A stretch of DNA of 64,000 nucleotides from Amblyornis subalaris (GCA_018881555.1 JACAXG010000063.1:3373930-3437929), one strand, 5' to 3'. Shown: positions 1-13,385, counted from the first letter of the stretch. The notes: a model not told the origin generated them from the sequence alone. Numbers and translations: made by a program.

Positions 1-2600
1 AATATTTCCTNACAGATTTATGCTGAGAGTAAATCTTTGGTACTCCAGCCAGCCCTCAACGCATAAAAATAGTAAAATCATTATGAGTTATTTAACTAAA
101 ATACAGACATATCTGTGGACATGGAATAGCCATATAGAAATACTACTTGTAAAGACATGGGATGCATGCATATTAACATAACTAAGTCAAAGTGACATAA
201 AGTTTCATATGTGGGAGGATTTCTCTCTAGATTTGATTTTGAAAATCCAAAGCAGTGCCTCTGTGATTACACAACTATGCCAAGGAGTAATTTCAGTAAT
301 GCNGGTTCAATAATATTAAAGGTGCATGTTTATCTTTTTACACGACTGGGTTAAGGTGATAGTTACAATAATAATAATTCTAAATACTTTTCTTCACATG
401 GATGCTGTGGTCCACGCAAAAAGGTCTTTGTTTCTTTAAAACTTAAAAAGGAAATAATTTTTGCAACTCAGTAGTGATATCTGACCACTACACAGTCACA
501 GTCAAAACAGCACACAAAGAAAACATGCAAATGTCATAATATATTTACATTCCAGACTCTATCCACTGCCTTTCAAAATGAATACAGAACTAGAAGAAAT
601 TATTCCAGTGTTGCAACAGCTGTGTCACAGAANGTCTTCCACATGAGAGACACTAAAAAATTAGATTCAGTTTCATAACGATGTTAATCACAGGTGAAGA
701 GGGAAATAGGTTTATAATACAATAAAAACGGAAGAGAAAAGCTGAGCCACGTTCTCATGCATCCCTTATAACTGAAATGAGCCCCTGAAAGGAAACAATG
801 ACAGACTCTTTAAAAATTAATTGCAGATTGGCACAAGAATACATTTACAGCAATGTCATTTATGTCTTTTTTACTCAGAGTATAGCAGAGTCTAAAAATT
901 ACTAAATTTGTGAGAATTACACATTTGTAGATATCCTAGTCAGGTTAAATGCCCTCTGACTACTTGAGTGATCAACAAACTGCCTGAGGTTAGAAAATAA
1001 CTCCTCATCCTTCTAATTGCTATTTTACAGCATCTCCTGCAGAATTTAGCTCTCATCCCTACACACAATCAGGTGTAATCACCAAGACCCTTGGGCTTCA
1101 ATTGCTATTGGAATACAATATTGTCCTGTAAGTTTAACAATAAAACATTAAGAGGGGAAGGTGATGGATTGTGTTTTGGCCCAGGAAAGGCAGCATACAC
1201 CTATGTCTCTACAGGAATAATAACCATGCACTGAAAATAAAAGACTGTTGATGCCGACTCTTAAGCTTGAGAGAAATGAATGGAGAATAATTTTTTATGA
1301 TCTCTTTAAACCAGCCTTAAGTTATTTACTCACTTCCTTATCACTTGGTCACAACCCTGAGGACCTGGCACCTGGGTTTTGAGTGTCCCTGTTAGCTGTG
1401 CACCACAACCCACTGAGCTGTTCCACTTCCCCACCATCAGCACCACCCTGGGGATCCTCTGTACCCGACTGTGCTCGATGGGCTGCTTGCATTAATTGTA
1501 GGACTCTTCATCAACATTTCCCCACTGAACAGTGCAAGGGCTGCTCAGGACTTCCACAGCTGTCACATCCCACCCCCTCAAGGTATTTTACAGCTTTTTG
1601 CAGATTTGGAATGAAGGAAAGGCCAGGGAAATAATGGAAGCAACTGCAGTGTTAACCCTCTCCTGCTGCTGCTAAATGAAATGGGTGCACACCCATAATC
1701 AACCAAACCAGGAAGACAAAGCATACAGCAAGGTTTAATGCTAAAACCAATCATTTTCCTTTTTGCACAGCTTGGCTCACTTAATAATATTAATTCAGAT
1801 AGTTTNCCTCCTTGTGCCTGTTCAACAATTCTGCAGTTTATGTCTCTATAGCACTGCCTTTACAGCGTAGCAGCAAGACTGTCCCTCACTATTTATGACC
1901 TTACCTTGCACATTACCCTTTTATGACAAAAAAAGAGAAAACCCCACAAAAAAACCCAGTGGAATGATATAGGTACTGGAGGAGTGACCAGCTGGGCATA
2001 TTTGGGGTGAAGAAACAGATGCCNCAGAGAAGGGCTACAGTGGTCAACGCCAGGGCTTGGCCAGGGCAGAGCTACATCTCTGGCTGAGCTGACAGAGGCT
2101 GCCCCAGCTGAGGCCTTTCACTCAGAAAAGTAATCTTTGANCATAAAACGTGTGACAGAGTGGCTTTGAAGGCTTGGATCTGTGAGCCTGGGGCAGAGGG
2201 AGCAGAAGAAGGAAGTTTCTCCTGAATGGAAAAAGAAAATGCAATGAGTTCAGGAACCAGATTTATCTCATCAGCCCTTACCACTTGTTCAAGCTAATCT
2301 TGTAAAACCATGCCTGTTTCAGCAAATAATCAATTAAACCCGATGTTGTATTTTCATTTTCACATTTGTTCCAGTTCATCAAACTTAAATACTCCCTTTG
2401 CCAAAGGCTGCATAGTCCAAATACACCTTTAGGTATACAGAAAACACGCAACATCTTTCTGAACATGCCTGCAAAACTGTCCATTAAAACAATCTGGCAT
2501 TCCTTCCTCTGTGGATCTTACTAATTTGGTTCTCCATACACTTTTCTTCTTCTCTCTTAGAAGGCTGTTCAGTGTGATTTCCAGTCATTTCTCTTAGGCT
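1..2600. other. AT-rich non-coding stretch, no gene seen
   Basis: No recognisable exon, RNA gene or transposon is visible here. Open frames on both strands stay below about 85 codons and show no known motif. A slightly more GC-rich piece near 1380-1600 holds an 83-codon frame whose composition (Ser, Pro, Cys, His) looks random. This could be intergenic, intronic or the body of a long untranslated region continuing into the next interval. Confidence 0.5.
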
Positions 2601-3328
2601 CATTAAAGTTATGAATGTTGCAAATTGTTTTTTCCCCGCACCTTGTTAATAAATGGAACGACAAGGCAGATTGCACCGGGTCAGAAATGTGTGACCATTC
2701 TTGCTTGTGTTCAGCTTTTCACACTGTTTTTCTGTTGAAGCATTTTACAAATCACTTGTCTTTCTTCTAACTTGATACAAGAGAAACATTGAAGCTTGTT
2801 ACATTTTGTAAAAAAAAAAAAAGAAACACAAACAAAAACAAATGAAGAAAAAATAAAAGGTTGATTTTCTATTCATTAAAAAAAAAAGCTCTGATATACA
2901 ATATGTAGAAGTCTTGCATTGTTACTGTAAACTTTCTAGTAGTGTAATAGGCACTGATTATCAGTCAATAAAAATGAGAACTGTTACTGTTCTGATGTCC
3001 TGAATAATCCTGCTGAACTGAAAGCACAGATGTCACACCAGTTTTGTAGACCTCAACTATCAGATCTTAGCATTGTGCGTACTTTTTTTTTCTAATATAC
3101 AAACTATAGAAGCTTTACACATAACAAAAAAGAAAAGTTAGGGGCTTAACAAATGTACAGTAGGACTCTGTGTGTGCGGCATACAAGTTAAACAAGGTTT
3201 TGTTTGATGGCATTTTTAGATTTCCTTTGTTGTTTTCGTTTGCTGTGGAATTATGAAAAAGCTACCACGAACATTTCTTACCAAAGTCTTGTGTAGATGT
3301 TTTGTAGCTGTCTGGCTAACACATTATT

Positions 3329-3359
<31 letters not shown>

Positions 3360-3400
3360 TTATTATTATTATTTTGGAATAAAGACATCTTTACTATGAA
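2600..3400 (+). other. 3' UTR-like AT-rich stretch (tentative)
   Basis: The sequence has the texture of a vertebrate 3' untranslated region read on the + strand: T- and A-rich, full of stops, with AATAAA hexamers at 2852-2857, 2967-2972 and 3378-3383, and a further one at 3693-3698. T/GT-rich sequence follows several of them. A long ATT microsatellite lies inside. No coding exon is visible upstream in the window, so if this is a UTR its gene lies to the left of position 1. AATAAA is common by chance in AT-rich DNA, so this is a suggestion, not an identification. Confidence 0.25.
3323..3375. repeat. (ATT)n microsatellite, slightly interrupted
   Basis: About 17 ATT units run through this tract, with one imperfect stretch of extra T near the middle. 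It is the longest trinucleotide repeat in the window and a likely length polymorphism. Confidence 0.95.
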
Positions 3401-6400
3401 TTTTACACTTGTATGAGATTCTGTCCAATGAATATGATTATGTACACCAAAAAACACTTATGAGAAGTCAAGTCATGTTTTTATTTACATTTTACTCCTG
3501 TTCAAGACAACAGGTATCAGGAGAGAGTGGATTCTACTAGAACCAGTCATTCTTTCTGCTTGGAAGTTGTTTGCATCAAGGTCTTTGTCAAATAGTCTGT
3601 TGTTCTCTAGAAATCACAGGGTGACTTAGGAACACCACATAATGTATTTGTGTATTACTCTCATGTGGGTTTTATTGCTGTTGTCGGTTTTTAATAAAAG
3701 AGAAACTATTTAAAAGAACACATTTTAAAGCCTGGTGATGCATGAAAGGAAAAATTGTTAAAAATGAGCCTTCGAAAGTCTGCAATTTTGGGAAACTTTC
3801 AACTGATATTTGGTGCTACTAGAAAACTGTTTTGGGACACTGTGGGTGCAAGTGTATCACTGATAATTACACAGAAAGCATGGAGGAGAGGGGGGCCACT
3901 CAGCAATGCTGCTGCTCCAGAAATCCAACTGACTGTGACATCTGCAGCCAGCTAGAAGTGACCAGTGTGTTCACAAAACCCCCCCTTATCCTAAAAGAAA
4001 AGCATAACAAGGCTGAGGGGAGCCTAGAGGTAGTAATTCAAATATGCTAAAAAACCAAAACCTCTTTCTACCAAGTTTAAGGCACTTAGTGTTCTTTGCT
4101 CCACATGCAAACCCATTTAATATTTTTATTGCAACACTTTCAACTATGGGACTCAGTCGCTTCAGGCAGTGTTGTGCAAAACAAAGCAGTGACAGGCCAC
4201 CTGAATGATGTTGAGTTCTGTCTCCTCTGGTTTCCAAAAGACAGAACAGTTTGTGCCATAACTGATGGGCACATTAACTGCTCCGTAGGCAATGACACCT
4301 TTCACACGTGGTCTAGGTATCTTAATGCATCTAAAATGTTAATGCTGGGACCCCTGCACTCTTATCTTCCCTGAAGTCCTTGAAAAGCTCAGTTACTCTG
4401 CCATCAGTAATAAACTTGCCAGAACAGAGACAGCAGAGTCCTCCCTCTCTGTTTAGGTACCACATTTGCAAAAGGAGCAGAAATTACACCTCTCATAACT
4501 CACAATTTTATTCCTTTTCATGGCAGGGTATTTTGAGATGGTTCTTTAAAAATTATATATTTTATATAAATTTCAAAGAAAGGTCAAAGGTTGTTTCCAA
4601 ACATGATAAGCACTTCTGACCATCCCCCTCACTGCACCACTCGAAGCAGCAGAGCCATTGCCAGCCCCTGCCTGGGGGCAGCTCAGACTGACGCCTCTGA
4701 GGGGCTCTGTCAGGAGTGCAGGGCAACACTGGAAAAGTGCCTGGGGCCTTTGAAAGGCCAAAAACCTCTGCACATCCCCTCTATTGTGCCTGGAGGCGCG
4801 CACAGAGGAGGAATTTCCCCGCCCTTCGTCCACCCCTCACCCACCAGGGCCCAAGCGCAGAATGTACCCCAAAGCATCATGGTGAGCACCAAACCTGCTG
4901 TACCCAAACTGCCTTTTATCTGAAAAAAAGAGAGAGAGAGCACACATGCATGTAAAGGAAAAGAGCAAAGAGGGCACATGGCTGTACCACAGAACCTTTC
5001 CAAGCAATGCTCTCCTTCCCACTGAAAGACCGGATGACGCCAACAAAAATATTGTGATATTGCAAGGACGATAAACAGGAGTAGCCAGAGTCACATCCAC
5101 AAAGTGTCCTTAAGTAACCTCCACAGATACAACTAATGAGGCTGGGGTTAGGATTTATACTTCTTTATAGGCAGTGAGCCAAGGGAGCTGAACCAACAGC
5201 TGAAAAAAGCACAAATAACAGATCCCACACTTTCCTCACTAACCTCGAGGTGTAGCATACTACTTTGTCCACATAAGTCAGTAGTCAAAAGGAAATAAAG
5301 TTTTTTGCTTACAGTATCCTTAAAACCACTTGGGCAGTGAGGGAGCCAAAGCAGTGTCTAGAAAAGGAGGGGTTAGATTACAAGTTAAAAATGTGAGAAT
5401 GGTCTACAGCATGAGTTGAAAGTGTGTAAAAGGTTATGAATGGCAGTATATAATTTTATACCACTGACATCAAAAGATACACAGAGAACAAGATGCACAA
5501 GTATAGAAACAGTGCTTCCAGTGCAAACAAGCAGCTGTACTATTTAAACGATCCAAAAATTTACACACTCTCTCAAATCCTCCACTAAAGGAAAAGACAA
5601 GCTTTTGTCAATCAATCTACTTGCAAACGTGGAGTTCTATACTTTTTCGTTCTATACTTTTTTGTTACATGTTTCAGCTTCCAATTTATATGCACCTTAA
5701 AGGTCAGAAATGAGGATAAATATTTGTAAATGGACCATTCCTGAAGGACACAGCAGTGTACAGAAAGGAATCGATGTATTCACACAGAAAGGCTGTAAAT
5801 GTCTNTACTGGAACATCTCCTGGAGAAATAAGATGACATCCCACTAGATGGCACTGGAAGCCAGCGCAGACGGCTGTGGGTGGGTAAAAAAAACCAAAAA
5901 ACCTAACAAAACATAAACCCCAAGTAAGTCCCTATGGCAAGGGACTCTTAGGCCCTAAATCGGCATTTTTCCCTCCATATCTGCCCACTTTCTGCTGACA
6001 CCGGGAGCCTCACCCCTGCAGCCGTGCCAGGCACCTCGCATGGAGGCTGGAATCTTGTCCCAACCTTCTTTGATTAGCCACGGGAATGCTCGTGGGTGCA
6101 AGTCAGGTGGGAAGGGGGTAAGAGGAGGCAGTGAACTCAGTTTAGTTAGCGTGCAATGATCCACACACCTTCAACAAATGTCGAGGTACTGCTTGCCATT
6201 TATCATAAATAGTGCAAAAATAAGAAAATCGGTACTACTTATTTCATCCAAGCTTTAAGTCGTGTCCAAAGTCACGTCCTAAGCGATGCCAGGCAGCACC
6301 AATTCCCTGTCCTCCTGCAAGCAGGAGCTGCAGCACGTGCCACAGTGTGCATTCCATCAAAACATTCCGGCTGACACCAAACCGTGCTAGACCAAAGGCA

Positions 6401-7120
6401 GTTGCCAGTGTCCCAGCAGGGATCTAAGGCTTAGGGCAGGTGCTCGTTCAGTGTTCCCTGAAAGTTTGAGTCAGAAAAGGGAAAATTAAGCTTAAAAATT
6501 AATCCTTTAGGGGTGAAACAAAATTTAAAAAAACTTCATATGTGAGTACCAATTTAGAAACACTTTCGCTGCAGTTGAAATTAAATGTATTGTTTCATTT
6601 CACGTGAGCTAACCAGCTCAAAACAGCTTTTTCTCCTGATTCATGTTAAAGTACATTCTAAAATTAGAACCATCTTACAAGTCAAAAAGACAGTGGCCTT
6701 GTCTATTTTGATTTAATTTGGAAAAGGTTTCAGCATGAGTCACCAAACAAAGCAGAACATTTCAAGCTCTTTATCAAAAAAAGACAAATTATTAAATATT
6801 ACTTTTTCTATTTTTGCCAATCAGGAAAAAAAAAATTCAATTAACAATAAGAACAACAAGTACTCATATTATTCCAAGTAACAGCTGACAAACTAATTCT
6901 AATTTATGAAAGACACTGCTCTGCTAATTAAGATACAAATTTTACATTGCTGATTACAATACACAATACTCAAAGAATACTCCTAATGTATTTTTGTTTC
7001 ATGAACTACAAAAAAAAAAGCTTATTTCCTCATTTTAGAGTTACAATGTAAGATATCAGTACCAGGCAACTTAATATTCCTTTAAAATATAAGATTTCTC
7101 ACCAAGGTTTCTTTTTTCAG
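3400..7120. other. AT-rich non-coding stretch, no gene seen
   Basis: Nothing I recognise is encoded here. The most GC-rich part (about 4620-4870) carries overlapping open frames of about 80-110 codons on both strands. None resembles a known domain, and frames open on both strands together point to base composition. A short GA run followed by CA-rich sequence lies near 4928-4950. The interval 6480-7020 is strongly AT-rich with several A runs. Confidence 0.5.
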
Positions 7121-7321
7121 TTTATATTTGGACCATTAGCTGAAGGTTTCTGGTATGGACTGGCTTACATAGCATCCTACCTGCCACGTTTCAAGAAGGG
7201 AAAAGTTGTTGAAGCAGTAATTTGTGAGCAGAGCTGGACTACTATCCAGTCTTTTCTGGCCTCAGGGATAACAGGACACCACGGAAATAGCTTTGCTTCC
7301 TTTTGTTTTGCTAGAAGATGA
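7121..7321 (+). other. Candidate terminal exon, unrecognised
   Basis: A pyrimidine tract ending in CAG at 7111-7120 is a good splice-acceptor match. It is followed by 66 open codons to a TGA at 7319-7321, beginning Phe-Ile-Phe-Gly-Pro-Leu-Ala-Glu-Gly-Phe-Trp-Tyr-Gly. The frame has no initiator ATG, as expected for an internal start. An AATAAA lies at 7347-7352, with T/GT-rich sequence after it (about 7370-7400). Together these look like a small last exon on the + strand. I recognise no protein family, and no partner exon is visible upstream. A chance arrangement is quite possible. Confidence 0.2.
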
Positions 7322-7546
7322 AGTGCTGCATTTATTTCAAAGTACTAATAAAAAAATAACCAAACATGTCTGGAGATTTGTATTTCTATTTTTTATATTT
7401 TTAAAAACATTCACAATTAATAGTTGGCCTTCCTGAAGAAGTTTGCTCAGATGAATTTTTTAGAGCTTTGCATTTCCGGGGTGACCAAAACCAGAATACT
7501 TTCTCTAACTGGGGACTACTCAGTTAAATATATGAAGATGCACTGA

Positions 7547-7565
7547 TTTGTTTGTTTGTTTGTTT
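7547..7565. repeat. (TTTG)n short tandem repeat
   Basis: Nearly five units of TTTG in a row. A simple tetranucleotide repeat of no evident function. Confidence 0.85.
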
Positions 7566-7740
7566 CCTATTCACAATTACAAAGTAAAATTACAAAGAAA
7601 AGAGGAAATGGAGCTGATTGCACGGAACACACCCCTAACTGAGGCAGAGGGCGTTCATTTGTGTGTTTCCTTCATTCCAGGAAAAATTAATTTCGATTAA
7701 TGTGTAGAACTCCTTCGATTAACTGCTTGAAGCTGTTCCA

Positions 7741-8100
7741 GGAGGGAGATGTGCAGAAAACCTCCCACAACATCCGTGCGCAGGCCGGGCTGGAGCCCCN
7801 GTGAGCTGCCCGCACCGCGTCTGCAGGCGGCAGCACGAGAGCAGCTTTCCAGCGCAGGATGCTCCGCTCTTCCCAAGCCTTCCACGCTCCCGCCAGAGGC
7901 TCAGGCACAGAGCTGGGCGATCAACAGGGACAGGGAGAGCTCCCGTAAAACAGCAGAGACCCTTTGGCTTCAATTCTCTCGGGCTCAGCCACACAAACCC
8001 AGACCCACCGAGCAACAGGCACCAGAGAGCGGGTCGGACGCTGCCTGCCAAATCCGATGGGGTGTGAGGCAGGCCAGCCCTTCAGACTCCTGCTGATCAT
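7741..8100. promoter_or_regulatory. CpG-rich patch
   Basis: By eye this 360-bp stretch holds about 20 CpG dinucleotides and is clearly more GC-rich than its surroundings. Overlapping open frames of up to 120 codons on both strands (7719-8287) follow from the GC content and resemble nothing known. Such patches in bird DNA can be CpG islands at promoters or enhancers. No TATA box or initiator stands out, and the strand cannot be assigned. Confidence 0.35.
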
Positions 8101-8752
8101 AGCTCCAACTCGGAACAGACTCTTTAGACGTTCTAAAATGCCACCATCTCTCGAGAGCGAGGTTTCCCTTTTAGTTGAGACAGTACTCTGGGACAAAGTC
8201 ACTTTGGTGCAGATCCGAGCAAGAACTCGAGCTGTTAAAACCTTCAGAGGGCCCACAGAACATCCCTGCAACAATTCAGGCATCTGAAATCTCCAGCTGA
8301 ATGTTTTGGAAGAGCCAGGCCCCTCAGAACCGATCCCANAAATAACAGCAGGGAACTAATTGCTCAGTCCTCAGTTTTCAAACTGCTCCTTTGGGTCTAT
8401 TGTCTTCCCTGAGCTACTCCCGCTGGCACGAAGTGATTATGTTGGATCATTTGGGAACTGGGTAGCAGAACTACAAAAAAGCCAGAACAAAGCATAGTCT
8501 CAGCTCAGCAAACTTTGCTCGTGATGCAACAAAACCTGTTCCCTCTTTTCCTCCCCTCTAATCCAGTAAGACCAGAATGTTACGAAAGCAAGAACTAGGT
8601 TGCTATGACTACTATAAATTAACATCAGCATCTTCTCCTTAACGTTTTCCCTCTTAAAAATCTGCTTTCTGATCGTATGAGTATTAATCTACAAATTTTC
8701 TGTCATGTCCCAGTTTAAAACATATGTAGGATTGTTCAGGTATTTCAATAAT

Positions 8753-8810
8753 TCATAGAACATAGAAATATAGAATAGTCTATGTTGGAAAAGATCTCTA
8801 AGATCATTGG
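8753..8810 (-). mobile_element. CR1 LINE 3' end, short degraded copy
   Basis: Read on the minus strand this ends with the CR1 3' terminus. On the + strand it starts with repeated 'catagaa' units, the complement of the CR1 terminal ATTCTATG repeats. It then runs through 'tgttggaaaagatctctaag', the complement of the CR1 segment before the end. Only about 60 bp survive, the usual 5' truncation of CR1 insertions. Confidence 0.8.
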
Positions 8811-9229
8811 GTATTGCTTTGCTACAATTAATTTTTACAACCCACCATGCATTGTAGCAGGGATTTAGGATTTAGCAGGGTGAATTCATTTGTAAAGAAC
8901 TGTTAACAATTTCTTTTCCCACTTTTTTGCCTATTTAGATTGGGGAGTGGGTTGGATCAGGCATTGTTCCAAGGTATGTAGATTATGTAACAGGTCTTTA
9001 TACCTTTCTTGTTCACTGTGTATTTCTTCAGTGTAAAAATGATAATATCTGAAAACCTGATCTCTGCAAAAAAATCCTTCCCTGCAGAAAAGAGGACTGA
9101 CAAAGTGAATTGGTCATACTTTCTTCCCAAAATAGGGTTAAGGCATGTTTTGAATCCTATTAGTAAATTGCATTACACAAGCCAACATCTCTGTTTGCCA
9201 CAGTGAAATTGCAAATTAACCCCCTTTAA
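8811..9229. other. Non-coding, no feature recognised
   Basis: AT-rich sequence with one 65-codon open frame (9009-9206, +) that has no recognisable motif. I see nothing further. Confidence 0.4.
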
Positions 9230-9470
9230 AAGTAGGTCAGCCCACATCACCTGAAAGATCAGAACTGTGTGATCAATCTTAATATCGTTATCAAGTAATC
9301 TGCAGAAAACTGCTTGGCAGACAATGCACTTTGACTCCCTGCCCGGGGCTCTGCTTGGTGATTAATGATTGTGCTATTCCCCATTTGGGCCCTGATAAGT
9401 TACACCTGTCCACCACTTAGGCACACTTCATCTGGAATTCATGGAAGCACTAAAACATCACCAAAAGCCA
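9230..9470. promoter_or_regulatory. Enhancer-like block (homeodomain, GATA, E-box motifs)
   Basis: This repeat-free block packs transcription-factor-like motifs: 'atcgttatcaagtaatc', 'ggtgattaatgattgtg', a GATAAG at about 9393 and CACCTG E-boxes near 9248 and 9404. Density and lack of simple repeats resemble conserved vertebrate enhancers. Conservation cannot be judged from one sequence, so this is only a candidate. Confidence 0.25.
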
Positions 9471-12400
9471 AAGNACAAAAGAGGAAAATCGTTCTCGGCA
9501 TTTAAAGGAAAAGTTGCTGGAAGTTCTCACTTCAGACTCAATCTTTGACAATCACATACTTGCAGTGCTTCCAGTGTAATGTTTTCCAGATACGTGCAAT
9601 AGTTTTTACATGCACAACTCTGTATTTAGGTTTACCATTAAAGGAGTTTTTTGCTATCGTATTATTATCCAATTCACCAGAAGAAGAAAATCTATTGTCT
9701 AAAGGTCAGGCTAAATGGGGCTGCAGTTGTCCAAGCACTGGCTGGTAAATCTGTGTAATGTATTGGATATTGTGGATATTTATGTGATGCTATTTACTTA
9801 AAGTATATCCTTTTGCCCCATAATATTTTCTCGAGAGGTTTTTGGCTGAATCGTTGTTGATTTACTGCCATATGTGAACCATCCCTTTTGACTGCTGCCA
9901 GTGCTGCAGTTCCTCTTGACACAGAAGGCCAGCAGCAGGCTCTTAGCTGCTCAGCATCTCTGTCTGCCCTTTCAATGGGGTCTGTACACGACACTAGCTT
10001 CATGTTGGATTAAATGCAGCTGTGAATATTATTAATGACTAACATAATTAGGGCACCGTTCCCTCAGCTCGTTGTTTCACACCATGAAACGCTGGGTAGC
10101 TAAAAAGGCTTAATGGCCTTAACACCTCCTTGTTTCTGACTAACTACCAGTCTACCCCACCAGCTGTGCTGGTACAGCTCTTTGTGGGGTTGAACTGGGC
10201 TCTGGGTACCACTTTGGCTTGAAATGGAAGCAAAAACTCCGCAGTTTTTGCTCATGGCTGCACGTGACTGCACTGGAACAGAGGGGAACTGGGGCAGCAC
10301 AAAGAGTCTTGAACCTATATTGCCACAGGACACCTCGCCATGGCTTCAACACATGCCAGAGAGCACCCATCAAGCAGAGGAAGAATNATAAAAATGCCAA
10401 ATACATCTTTGATATCGACAAAAACCCATAGCTGTTTGCTCCTTCTACTCCAGCATTTGTGATAACAATAGCAAGTGAACAACACAAGGGCAGGAACAGG
10501 GAGGAGTTTTATCTCATAATTAAATTCTGAGGCATGATATTGTTATGCACAGCTGCAATTTGCTTTGTTTTCCTGGCTGAGATTATTTCCTGATGATTTT
10601 TTTCCAAACANCTTACTGGCAGGTGGTGCCACACGTTGGCATTTTACAAGTATAGCCACACAGAGGGCAGAAGAGCCTACACCTTCCCTGTCCTCCAAAA
10701 AGCCCTTTCAAAGTAAAGAATGTAACTGTTCAGAACAGGAAAAAATATTTCCTCCAAAATCTTACCAGGAAAAATAATGGCTGCGTGCTGTCAAAGTAAT
10801 TTTGGTGTTTTCTCAGGCCAAACTTGGGCTAATGCTCGTAACTTAGTTCAGTACTTTTCCTCCATGAGTCTGTGGAAGTCAAACTGCCCAGTGATCTCAG
10901 CTAGATTTCAGTGTGTCTGACAGGAAATAAAGACCATTTCCTGGACCTTCTTTGGTCTTTCAGAAACTCTTCAGTATCCTCTTTATTGTTTTTTGGTTTA
11001 ATATTTAAAGAAATATTAATCTTTCTGGAAGCTCTATGAAACTGAGTGTATTTCTGGCTGCAAAAGAGTCAGCAGAAATTGTGTAGAAACACAACATCCA
11101 CATGGCTGATACTCAACTTTTCAACAAACTCATAATTCCTTACTTCTCCAAGTTACACATCTCCCGCAGCCAAGAAATGACTAAAATGATTTAACTGAAT
11201 TTCACAACTTTGCAGATAATAACTGAGAACAGCAGGCCAAATTGCAGCAAAAAAAAAAAAAGCAAACATTTTTCCTCCCTTCCTCAACAGGACTTCATCT
11301 CAGCAGCTTGCTTCATAAAATAAACAACCTTCCCAGCACAAAAAGCAGTATGAATCTCGTGATTTTTAAATTAAGGCATGTGAGGGGTCTGTTCGGATTA
11401 TGTAAAATCCGCTTCGTGAAACATAAATGTTTTTTTTATGAAACCCGTGCAAAGTTCTCCCTGCAACCCTGAACGCACAGGTCCCTTCCTATGCCAGAGA
11501 GCTGGCCCTGCAAGCTTCCTCCACAAGCATTTGAGGGTAAAACATGCAGAAATGCCCTTCCCCTCCCGCTCTGTGGTGGTGCTCGTCAGAACCAAGCCAG
11601 CCTTCTTGGTGGAGGGCGGAAAGAACCACACATTGTACTGGCATAGGCAAGAGGCAGGAAATCCAAGGACAAAACACATGGAGGGGGCTCATCTTCCNGA
11701 CCTGCTCTCCCCAGGACTGAGGAAAAGGGTTGGGGCTACATATGCCCAGATGGAGGAGGAAGAAGCTTCCATGGAGTGGCTTAGCAAAGAGCGAGACTCC
11801 CTCATCCCAGCCCTCCCCATGTGCCTTCCAGCCCAGGATTTGAACCATCTGTGCTAGGTTCTCACAGTAATAATCAAATGTGTTAGTCGGCCATAAACTT
11901 GGAAACAAACAACGAAAAAGATAGAATGTACCAAAAGCCAAAGAAGTGACAAAACAAATTAAATGGCTGGAGAAAACACAGCAAACGCATAATAAATATC
12001 ATTTTTAATATCTCCTTGCGCCAGTGATTTGACAGGAAAAACCGAGGATGACTCAGATATTTTCAAAAATTTTTGAACACCGAGCTGTTACTCACTAATC
12101 ACTTGATTTTATTTTTCTGGAGATCGTTTGGTTTGCTGTGTTGTGGACACACCAGAGATGGCTTTATTTTACACAGAAACACAACGGCAAAAGCGCAAAG
12201 CCTTCCCAAAATCTGCTTCTGTACCGTGGCCAGTTTCAGTGGCTACAAAAAACCCATGTAGGCCCATGTGGGCCACCCACTTTAAGAAGTCACAGACATA
12301 CAGAGCCGTGAAGATCAGACCTGAATCTTTCTNTAGCCAGCACAGGCAGAAACTGCTTTTGCTGGCTTCAATTGCCTGTTTTGCTGAATTACAATCACTT

Positions 12401-13385
12401 GCCTCTGCTGTTATTCATGCACTGAGGTCGTGCCAAACATCCCAGTCTGTTGCTCTTTGCCCCCTTTCGCCTGTTTGATCCTGGATAAAGAAGACGCTTC
12501 CAAAATTAGTCCCGGTCCTAGGTGCCAGGGGTTGGCAATAAAGGTTAAGAGGCTTGCAATTAAGTCTTTAAACTGATATTCAGATTCTAATCCAGTTAAC
12601 TGAATAAACAGCTTGTAACAAGAAGAGTTTTAATAATATACCATTTAATTTGTAGGTACCAGAGTTTTCTTGAGGGGAAAGGGATTATTTCTTTCCCATT
12701 TTTCCAAGAGAAGGTAAGCCAGGAGAGCTTATTGCTCTTCTCTTATATTTTCCTGCTCCTCCTGCCCCAGGATATTTCATTGTCAATGTTGCACCCTTGA
12801 TTTTTTTGTTGTTGTTTCGGGAGTTTTTGTCTGTTTTTGTTTGGTTTGGTTTGTTTGACAGTTTAAAGGCTCCATAATTTTAACATCACAATGAGTTAAG
12901 AGAAAGTTTTGGCCTCATGGCATAACTCCACTGACTCCAGTGGAAAACCAGCAAAGATCAGTCTGTTCTACAGCATTCTTTAAAAAAAAATAAATTAAAG
13001 TATCACAGAACTTTTTTATGAGTTGTAAATCCAAGTTATTTTTCCCCACTAAAACCCATGCAACCAAATTATAAAAGCAGGAATTATGTAAAACCTCACG
13101 AATCCTGATATAGGCTGTAATTCCCAGGTGGATCAGATATGGCTTTTTCTGCCTGAGATTTCAGAAATCTTCTTTTCATTTGGATCCCCCTTGAGGAACA
13201 GAAGTGCTTTTTTTCTTCTCGTCTTGTTAAACTGTTTATGTTTGTCTCACTTCCCAGAGCTACAAAGTGCAAAAACTGGACCTTCTTCATTAAAAATAAA
13301 CAGGAAGTCTCTGCAACCATATTCTGCTTTTCCCTCAGAATAAAACCAGGAGAGGGCTGCTACTTCACATTAGCTGATACTACTT
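9471..13385. other. Non-coding stretch, no gene seen
   Basis: No recognisable gene. The longest frames (11438-11857 + and 11489-11941 -, about 140-150 codons) overlap in antisense across a GC-richer patch and contain no known domain. I read them as open by composition. An A run lies near 11248-11260, and a T/G-rich simple stretch (TTTTTG/TTTGG mix) near 12800-12860. Confidence 0.5.

Noticed and set aside
3832..4050. Cysteine-rich 72-codon frame, at first suggestive of a small secreted peptide
   Set aside because: No signal peptide, and the Cys spacing fits no known fold. The Cys codons come partly from a TGC-rich local run.
11438..11941. Overlapping 139- and 150-codon frames on opposite strands
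   Set aside because: Both strands open together in a GC-richer patch; neither resembles a known protein.
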